From: Betaproteobacteria bacterium
GTDB lineage: Bacteria; Pseudomonadota; Gammaproteobacteria; Burkholderiales; SG8-41
DNA length: 28,239 nt
Reading direction: 5' to 3'
Assembly: GCA_020028375.1 (NCBI GenBank)
Contig: JAHZNX010000001.1
Location: 1 to 28,239 of the forward strand
Positions 22,994 to 28,239 of the stretch are shown in pieces. A program made the position numbers and the translations under genes. Each line of letters begins with the position of its first letter. The first letter of the stretch is position 1. Below the pieces are notes generated by a model that was not told the DNA's origin, made no database searches, and was given only the letters and a program-made list of their open reading frames with translations.

Positions 22994-24061
22994 GTGAGCC
23001 GCATCCCCGACTGCTTACTTCGTCGCTTGCGCATTGACGGGCTCCTGCTGGCCCTGGTGTTGCTCGCGGCTTCGTTTCCCGGCCACACGGCGCCGGCAGC
23101 CAGCGAACCGCTCAATCCGAGCCCGCACGCCATCGACATTCCCCCGTGGTTCCGGGAGACGTTCCTCGACTTCCGCGAAGACGTCCGCGAGGCGGCGAAG
23201 GCGGACCGGCGCCTGATGGTGTACTTCGGGCAGGATGGCTGCCCGTACTGCCGCGAGCTGATGCGCCTCAATTTCAGCGACAAGGCCATTGTCGACAAGA
23301 CGCGCCGGCATTTCCACGCTCTCGCGCTCAATATCTGGGGCGACCGCGAGGCCACGTGGATCGACGGGAAGGCGTTCACCGAAAAAACGCTGGCGGCGTT
23401 CCTCAAGGTGCAGTTCACCCCCACGCTGCTGTTCCTCGACGAACAGGGCGGCGTGGTCTTGCGCATCAACGGCTACTACCCCCCGCACCAGTTCGACGCC
23501 GCCCTGGATTACGTCGCCGGCAAACACGAAAGGCGGATCGCCTTCGCCGAGTTTCTCAAGCAACAGGCGCGCAGGCCGGCGAGCGGTCGGCTCCACGACC
23601 AGCCGTTCTTTCTTCGGCCGCCGCTCAACCTCGAGCGCTCGCGCGGGCCCGGAACGCGTCCGCTTGCCGTGCTCTTCGAGCAGAAGCATTGCGCCGCGTG
23701 CGACGAGCTGCACCAGCAGGGCTTCGCGAACCCGGATGCGCGCGCCTTGATTCGCCGGTTTGACGTGGCGCGGCTGGAGCTGTTCGGGGCGGAGCGTCTC
23801 GTCACGCCGGGCGGCCGGTCGCTCACGGCCGAGCAGTGGGGACGGGAGCTGAAGATCGCCTATACGCCGACCCTCGTCTTCTTCGACGCGAAGGGCGCAG
23901 AAGTGTTTCGCATCGAGGCCTATCTCAGACCCTTTCACGTCGCGTCCGGCCTCGACTACGTTGCAAGCGGGGCGTACCGAGCCGAGCCGAGCTTCCAGCG
24001 CTACATCCAGGGGCGCGCGGAGAAAATCCGCGCCGCGGGGGGCCGAGTCGATCTTTGGTGA
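22988..24061 (+). CDS. Exported double-thioredoxin-domain protein (SoxW-like)
   Basis: 357 aa periplasmic thiol-disulphide protein. A signal sequence (LLLALVLLAASFPGHTAPA) is followed by two thioredoxin folds. The first has the active site CPYC (Cys85, Cys88) and cis-proline FTP (Pro145). The second has CAAC (Cys235, Cys238) and cis-proline YTP (Pro294). CPYC resembles DsbC-like, SoxW and other thiol reductases. The annotated GTG start lies inside repeat E; an in-frame TTG at 23027 would begin just before the signal peptide and remove repeat-derived residues, and is a serious alternative. It is probably an envelope redox protein; its substrate is unknown. The stop codon lies in the first unit of repeat F. 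Confidence 0.8.
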   Translation: MTVSRIPDCLLRRLRIDGLLLALVLLAASFPGHTAPAASEPLNPSPHAIDIPPWFRETFLDFREDVREAAKADRRLMVYFGQDGCPYCRELMRLNFSDKAIVDKTRRHFHALALNIWGDREATWIDGKAFTEKTLAAFLKVQFTPTLLFLDEQGGVVLRINGYYPPHQFDAALDYVAGKHERRIAFAEFLKQQARRPASGRLHDQPFFLRPPLNLERSRGPGTRPLAVLFEQKHCAACDELHQQGFANPDARALIRRFDVARLELFGAERLVTPGGRSLTAEQWGRELKIAYTPTLVFFDAKGAEVFRIEAYLRPFHVASGLDYVASGAYRAEPSFQRYIQGRAEKIRAAGGRVDLW

Positions 24062-24133
24062 TGCGTGAATTCCGGAGGGAAGGAAAGCAAGAGGCCGAAT
24101 CACGACTCACGGGTCACGGGTCACGAATCACGC
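24058..24133. repeat. Heptad inverted repeat site F between convergent genes
   Basis: The left arm on the + strand is GTGATGC and GTGAATT (24058-24071), containing the TGA stop of the thioredoxin gene. The right arm is five perfect-length units at 24098-24132; on the - strand they read GTGATTC, GTGACCC (twice), GTGAGTC and GTGATT. The ends can pair (GCGTGAATTC at 24063-24072 with GAATCACGC at 24125-24133, one bulge) around a purine-rich loop. The mutY stop codon is 3 bases away. There is no T-tract. Confidence 0.88.
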
Positions 24134-24135
24134 GT

Positions 24136-25167
24136 TCATAGCGTTGCGAGGATGCGCCGGACCGGCGCCGGGATGGCCGCGCTGCGCGCCTCTTCCAGCG
24201 GCAGCCAGATCACGCCCGGCTCGGCCGCCTCGGGCACGAGCGCCGATACCCGCAGGCGCAGCGGCCGGATGTCGAGCTTGAAGTGGGTGAAGCCGTGGGC
24301 GATCTTCGGCAGTTCCTCGACTTCGAGGAGGTGGGCGCCGAACCGCTTGAGACAGCAGGCCTCGATATCGGACCTGCGCGCGGCTTCCGGCAGGCACCAC
24401 ATGCCCCCCCAGATTCCGGATGGCGGTCGCTTCTCCAGCAGAACTTCGCCGGCGCGCACCAGCACGAGCATGACGGTGCGCCTGTGCGGCAATTTCCTGT
24501 GCGGCCGCGGCGCCGGCACCTTGCCGGTCCAGCCGCGCTGGTAGGCGATACAACCGCCGTGCACCGGGCACACCGGGCAACGCGGTTTGCTGCGTGCGCA
24601 CACAGTCGCACCGAGATCCATCAGCCCTTGCGTGTAGGCCTCGATGTTGCGCTGCGGCAGCAGTCGCTGCGATTCCCTCCACAGCGCCTCGGCGACCTTC
24701 TCGTGCCCGCCGTAGCCTTTCACGCCTCGATATCGCGCCAGCACTCGGCTGACGTTGCCATCCAGGATCGCCTGCCGTTTGCCAAACGCGAAAACGCAGA
24801 TGGCGGCGGCCGTCGAGCGCCCCACCCCCGGCAGCGCCCCGATGTCCTCGAAGCGGCGGGGAAACCGCCCGCGGTGCTCCTCCGCGATCACCCGCGCCGC
24901 GCGGTGCAGGTTCCGCGCACGCGAGTAATAGCCGAGCCCGCTCCACAGTTGCAGCACTTCGTCGAGCGGCGCCGCCGCAAGCGCGGCGGCGTCCGGAAAG
25001 CGCGCGAGAAATCGCAGGTAATAGGGAATGACCGTCGCGACCTGGGTCTGCTGCAGCATGACCTCGGCGAGCCAGATCGCGTAGGGGTCGCGCGTGCCCT
25101 GCCAGGGGAGATCGTGGCGCCCGTGCTGCTTCTGCCACGCGACGAGTTTCGCTGCGAAGCTTGCCAT
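24136..25167 (-). CDS. mutY: Adenine DNA glycosylase MutY
   Basis: Removes adenine mispaired with 8-oxoguanine. It is 343 aa. Catalytic Glu35 is in WLAEVMLQQTQV, the helix-hairpin-helix is LPGVGRSTAAAI (112-123), and catalytic Asp136 is in ILDGNVSRVL. The [4Fe-4S] cluster cysteines are Cys190, Cys197, Cys200 and Cys206 (C-x6-C-x2-C-x5-C). All are offset by two from the E. coli residues. The C-terminal MutT-like domain (about 228-343) recognises 8-oxoguanine and contains KIAHGFTHFKLDI. It lies 32 bases downstream of asmA on the same strand, so the two are probably one operon. Confidence 0.95.
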   Translation of the reverse strand: MASFAAKLVAWQKQHGRHDLPWQGTRDPYAIWLAEVMLQQTQVATVIPYYLRFLARFPDAAALAAAPLDEVLQLWSGLGYYSRARNLHRAARVIAEEHRGRFPRRFEDIGALPGVGRSTAAAICVFAFGKRQAILDGNVSRVLARYRGVKGYGGHEKVAEALWRESQRLLPQRNIEAYTQGLMDLGATVCARSKPRCPVCPVHGGCIAYQRGWTGKVPAPRPHRKLPHRRTVMLVLVRAGEVLLEKRPPSGIWGGMWCLPEAARRSDIEACCLKRFGAHLLEVEELPKIAHGFTHFKLDIRPLRLRVSALVPEAAEPGVIWLPLEEARSAAIPAPVRRILATL

Positions 25168-25199
25168 CGATCGCCGCTGGTCGTGATCGGTGGCCGCCT

Positions 25200-27071
25200 T
25201 CAGCGGCCGAAGATGCCCCGCAGCGCGTCCCGCGTGCTGCCGGACTTCGCGGTATCCTTGCCAGTGTCCTCCTTCGCCGCGCCACCGCCGAGGCGCTTCT
25301 GCAGCTCGTCGGTCAGCCGCTGCTTCGCGGTTTCGGTCGCCGCCCTGCCGAAGTCGAGCTTGTAGGACGGCGCCGCGAGGGGACCGGAAATGCGCACCGG
25401 GACCGTCACGCCCCGGAGTTCCTCGAGCTCACGCCCGCCCTGCCCCTTGCTGGTGCCGACGATGGAAGCCTTGACGAGGTAGTTGAGGCTGTCCTCGCCG
25501 ATGTTGATCTCCCCCTCGCCCCCCACGCGCAGCAGCGGCGACTTGATGTCCAGGTCGTTGTTGCGCGCGACGCCGTTCGCGATCCGGAACGTTGCGGTGA
25601 ACTCGGAAAAATCCGTCCGCGCCTTGCTGTCGGCCGCCTGCGTCTGCTCGCCGCGAAGGGTGCCGAGCCTTGCCTTGGCGCTCCGGATCGAGCCCGCGAT
25701 ATCGATGCCTTTCAGCGCGCCGTCGGCGAGCTTGAGCGAGGCGGCTCCGTTCAGCGCCTTCTTCAGCGCGTTCACGGTATTGCCTTGCGATGTGACATCG
25801 GCCGCGACGTCGCCCTTGCCCTCGATGATGTCGCTGTCGGCCAGATCCTTGACGAGGGGCCCGATGCTGATGCCGTTGAACCGGTGCCGCACGGCAAACG
25901 TCGGCGTCGCCGGCGCGGCATTGATGGTGATCGCGCTCGCAAGCTTCCCCTGGTAGAAATCCGCCGTCACCGGATCGAGAGCAACCCGCCCGCCGTTCGC
26001 CTTGACCGCGAGCTGAACGTTGGTGCCTTTGACGTTGTTCGCCTTGAGCGCGCCGATCTTGAGCGCGCCGTCGGCGCGCAGCGCGCGCAGTCCGGACAGG
26101 TCGAAACGCTGCTCCGGTCCGTCCGCCGCCGGCTTCTGCTTTCCCCCGGCCGGCGCGCGCGCAAGGTAGCGATCCACGTCGAGCTGGTCCACCTCCACGT
26201 CGAAGTGAATTGCCGGCGCCGCAAACCCTTCGACACCGAGGCGCGCCTTGAAGCTGCTGTCGGCGAACTTGCCCGCGAGCTGGGCCTGCGCACGCTCCTT
26301 GGCCCCGTCGATGGTCGCACCGCCCGTCACCTTGAACGCGAGGTTCTTCAGGTCCGCCGCCGCTCCCTTCGCCTCCAGCGCGAGGTCCTCCAGCGCGACG
26401 GATCGCTGCCCGGGATTAAAGGTGAGCCGAGTTTTCAGCGCGGCCTGCAGGTCGAGCTTCGGTTTGTCGCCCTGCACATTGAACGAGAGATCGACGCGGC
26501 CCGGGACCCCGGGCGCAATCCGTGAGGTTTTGAGGTTCACCTTCGAAAGCGTGACCTTCGTCCCCGCCGCCTCGTCGGTATATGCGACCGTCGCGTTCTC
26601 GAGGTCCAGGCCCGCGACATCCACGTTGAAGTCCGGCCCCGCGCCCTTCGGGGCTGGCGCCGCCTTCGCGGCGGGCGCACCCGCGAGATCGTCCACGTTG
26701 AGCCGGCCGTCCCTTGCTTTCACGAGATTTGCGCGCAGCCCCCTTACCCGCACGGTGTCCACGACGGCCTGCCTCGACAGCAGCGGCAGCAGCTTCAGCG
26801 AGACGCGCAGCTCCTCCACGGCCGCAAATTCCGTCTCGCTTCCGCGCTCGGACAGCGAAACCTTGCCGATCTTCGCGCCGATGCTGGGCCAGAACGAGAG
26901 CCCGATGTCGCCTTCGAGCCTGAGGGTGCGTTGGGTCCGCTCCTTTACCTCCTGCACGATTCTCGGCTTGTACTGGTTGGGATCGAAGGTCGCGGCGATA
27001 TACGCGAGGATGGCGCCGGCCACGATCACGAGCCCGGCGACGGCGAGCAATGCGTACTTGAGGATCTTCAT
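25200..27071 (-). CDS. asmA: AsmA-family inner-membrane-anchored protein
   Basis: 623 aa. An N-terminal membrane anchor (about 4-26, LKYALLAVAGLVIVAGAIL) is followed by the AsmA hallmark FDPNQYKPRIVQEVKERTQR (29-48) and LEGDIGLSFWP (52-62). The long beta-rich periplasmic region is typical of AsmA/TamB-type lipid-transfer proteins. The C-terminal AsmA-2 region has GxxxxGxGD-like repeats (IEGKGDVAADVTSQG) and ends in a Lys/Gly/Ser-rich tail. These proteins affect outer-membrane lipid homeostasis. The gene is followed by mutY, as in other betaproteobacteria. A TAAAAT on the - strand (27079-27084), 7 bases before the ATG, could be a -10 of a leaderless transcript. Confidence 0.88.
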   Translation of the reverse strand: MKILKYALLAVAGLVIVAGAILAYIAATFDPNQYKPRIVQEVKERTQRTLRLEGDIGLSFWPSIGAKIGKVSLSERGSETEFAAVEELRVSLKLLPLLSRQAVVDTVRVRGLRANLVKARDGRLNVDDLAGAPAAKAAPAPKGAGPDFNVDVAGLDLENATVAYTDEAAGTKVTLSKVNLKTSRIAPGVPGRVDLSFNVQGDKPKLDLQAALKTRLTFNPGQRSVALEDLALEAKGAAADLKNLAFKVTGGATIDGAKERAQAQLAGKFADSSFKARLGVEGFAAPAIHFDVEVDQLDVDRYLARAPAGGKQKPAADGPEQRFDLSGLRALRADGALKIGALKANNVKGTNVQLAVKANGGRVALDPVTADFYQGKLASAITINAAPATPTFAVRHRFNGISIGPLVKDLADSDIIEGKGDVAADVTSQGNTVNALKKALNGAASLKLADGALKGIDIAGSIRSAKARLGTLRGEQTQAADSKARTDFSEFTATFRIANGVARNNDLDIKSPLLRVGGEGEINIGEDSLNYLVKASIVGTSKGQGGRELEELRGVTVPVRISGPLAAPSYKLDFGRAATETAKQRLTDELQKRLGGGAAKEDTGKDTAKSGSTRDALRGIFGR

Positions 27072-27140
27072 GGATTGAATTTTACCGGCCGCTGACGCCG
27101 ATCTCTGCGCGGAAAGCTACTCTTCCCTCAGGGGGGATGC

Positions 27141-27193
27141 TCGCGTGCCGGCGGGCGGGGTTTTTTTTGCCCTTGATTTTGTCCGGCACGCGA
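27141..27193. repeat. Long inverted repeat with T8 tract between asmA and the next gene
   Basis: A perfect 11-bp inverted repeat: TCGCGTGCCGG (27141-27151) with CCGGCACGCGA (27183-27193). The 31-base loop holds GGGC (27153-27156) that can pair with GCCC (27169-27172) around GGGG and eight T. It lies in a 192-base gap between divergent genes. It is not a conventional terminator, because the T tract is inside the loop. Confidence 0.65.
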
Positions 27194-27200
27194 ATACCAT
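27173..27200 (+). promoter_or_regulatory. Candidate sigma-70 promoter upstream of the 302-aa protein gene
   Basis: TTGATT (27173-27178) and TACCAT (27195-27200) are 16 bases apart, each matching consensus at four of six positions. The start would be near 27207, giving a ~57-base leader that holds a hairpin CCGGCAG (27223-27229) / CTGCCGG (27247-27253). The right arm of the 27141-27193 inverted repeat lies in the spacer. Confidence 0.4.
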
Positions 27201-27263
27201 TCTGTGTGGACACTGGGGGTCGCCGGCAGTTGCAGCTTCTTGCCAGCTGCCGGGTAAAAATTC

Positions 27264-28172
27264 ATGCGCATCAACAGGTTAGTTGGCGGGGCGCGATTCA
27301 GGGCCGACGCTCTACAAGCCGCCGGCCGGCGCCGGCGCGGCAGTCGTGGCTTTTACCACGAACGTGGGCTCCCGGGCCGGGCGGCGGGCTACGTGGCCGG
27401 GACACTGCTATGGCTGGCGATCCTGGCAACACCGGCGCTTGCCGATCCGCAGAGCGAGCTTGCCCAAGCGCGTCACGAACTCGCCATCAGCGAGCAGGTA
27501 CTGGCACGGGTGACCGAGCGTGCAGAGGTCGCACGCTCGGATCCTGCGACGGGACCCGAGCAGCGCCAGCGCCTCGACGAATATGTCGCGCGCGTGCGGG
27601 ACATGGTGGCTTCGAACCGCGAGCGGGTCCGGAATCTCTCCCAGGCGGTCGATTCCGCGCCTGGGGGCGCAGCGCCGGCAATGCCGGGGGACGGCAAGGC
27701 GCCGCTCGCGGCCACCCAGGCGGAAGAATTAGCGGCACTCGAAACCAGGCTGGGCGTTTCCCTCGCGGATTTCGACCAGCTTCTCCTCGAGGAGGCGCGC
27801 CGCGCCCGGACGCGGGGAGCCATCGGTGGGGCGGGATCCCCGGGAGGATCTGGCGGGGGTGCCGCCGCCGAAGGGCGGTCGAAGGGAGGAGGCGCCGGAT
27901 CGAAGGCCCCTGATGTGGCTCGCTCAGGCAGCGGCAGCGGGACCACGCAGGGATCGGCCGGGGAGCCGGGTTCTCCGGGTGGCCGGATCGAAGGCGGCGC
28001 TCCCGGAGCCACGGGCACCACGGCGGCAAGGCCCCCCGATGTGGGCGACGGAGCCGACGATGACGTCGTCGCGCGTCAGATTCGCAAGCTGGCCGAATCG
28101 GAACCCGATCCGGCGCTGAGGGAAAAGCTGTGGGACGAGTACCGCAGATACAAGCAGGGCACCAAAGGATGA
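27264..28172 (+). CDS. Unrecognised exported protein with coiled coil and Gly/Ser-rich linker
   Basis: 302 aa. A long arginine-rich n-region precedes a hydrophobic segment (about 43-58) and a likely signal peptidase site, ATPALA|DPQ (60/61). A charged helical segment (61-125, for example ELAQARHELAISEQVLARV) is probably a coiled coil. A second helix lies near 150-180. Residues about 185-260 are a low-complexity Gly/Ser/Ala/Pro linker. The end is charged (EKLWDEYRRYKQG). I do not recognise the family. An upstream hairpin and candidate promoter are noted separately. Its stop overlaps the next start (ATGA), so it is translated together with a lipoprotein. An envelope role is inferred from the signal peptide only. 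Confidence 0.55.
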   Translation: MRINRLVGGARFRADALQAAGRRRRGSRGFYHERGLPGRAAGYVAGTLLWLAILATPALADPQSELAQARHELAISEQVLARVTERAEVARSDPATGPEQRQRLDEYVARVRDMVASNRERVRNLSQAVDSAPGGAAPAMPGDGKAPLAATQAEELAALETRLGVSLADFDQLLLEEARRARTRGAIGGAGSPGGSGGGAAAEGRSKGGGAGSKAPDVARSGSGSGTTQGSAGEPGSPGGRIEGGAPGATGTTAARPPDVGDGADDDVVARQIRKLAESEPDPALREKLWDEYRRYKQGTKG

Positions 28173-28239
28173 GCGCGGCGCGGCGCAGGTTCCGGTGGCT
28201 CGCCGCGGCGCTCGCGGCAGCCGGCCTGTCCGGCTGCGC
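28169..28239 (+). CDS. Partial lipoprotein gene (truncated by window end)
   Basis: The first 23 codons read MSAARRRFRWLAAALAAAGL then SGC. Basic n-region, hydrophobic core and the lipobox L-S-G-C (Cys23) predict a lipoprotein modified on Cys23. It starts by ATGA overlap with the preceding gene, so the pair is co-translated. Nothing can be said about the mature protein. Confidence 0.65.
   Translation, partial: MSAARRRFRWLAAALAAAGLSGC

Noticed and set aside
27153..27172. GGGC-(GGGG T8)-GCCC as an intrinsic terminator
   Set aside because: The T-tract is in the loop, not after the stem, and no gene ends here; the flanking genes are divergent.

Overview
The window is GC-rich, gene-dense chromosomal DNA from a Gram-negative bacterium, most likely a betaproteobacterium. 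The main argument is the block kdsD-kdsC-lptC-lptA-lptB-rpoN-hpf-ptsN-hprK-rapZ: hprK between ptsN and rapZ is a betaproteobacterial arrangement, and the asmA-mutY pair and the KefB-type antiporter divergent from kdsD fit the same group. No tRNA, rRNA, transposase, phage gene or CRISPR array was seen, and no gap between genes exceeds 300 bases.

Layout. (1) 3-8040, + strand: a type IV pilus/MSHA-like assembly cluster. It holds a GspE/MshE-type ATPase with a probable c-di-GMP-binding N-terminal domain, a GspF/MshG-type inner-membrane platform, a PilM/GspL/MshI-like protein, a PilO/MshJ-like protein, an exported MshK-like protein, and two paralogous pseudopilin-like proteins. (2) 8037-9809, - strand: an orphan membrane histidine kinase. 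(3) 9922-11470, +: an ABC-2 type permease and a membrane-anchored protein of unknown role. (4) 11559-12447: a separately controlled major-type prepilin with a near-perfect sigma-54 promoter, two evenly spaced inverted repeats upstream (one matching the CRP-type GTGA-N6-TCAC core), and a strong terminator. (5) 12446-14434, -: a CPA2 (KefB/KefC-type) antiporter. (6) 14499-18139, +: Kdo synthesis (kdsD, kdsC) and LPS transport (lptC, lptA, lptB). (7) 18238-22967, +: rpoN, hpf, ptsN, hprK, rapZ and a Lon-N-domain protein, i.e. sigma-54, ribosome hibernation, nitrogen-PTS and cell-wall precursor control. (8) 22988-24061, +: an exported double-thioredoxin protein. (9) 24136-27071, -: mutY and asmA. 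(10) 27264-end, +: an unrecognised exported protein and the first 23 codons of a lipoprotein.

How the parts connect. Sigma-54, encoded at 18238, is the factor predicted to transcribe the pilin at 11708, so the window holds both regulator and target. The envelope theme is strong: Kdo, Lpt, AsmA, RapZ and the pilus.

The most unusual signal is not a gene. Six intergenic gaps (near 2942, 5211, 15503, 21434, 22974 and 24058) carry tandem 7-base units that all begin with GT. They are often arranged as two arms facing each other around a loop. At four of the six sites the first unit overlaps the upstream gene's stop codon. The units differ in sequence from site to site but keep the 7-base period and the GT phase. 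I think this is a family of rapidly diverging 3'-end-associated heptad repeats and the best candidate here for something poorly described.
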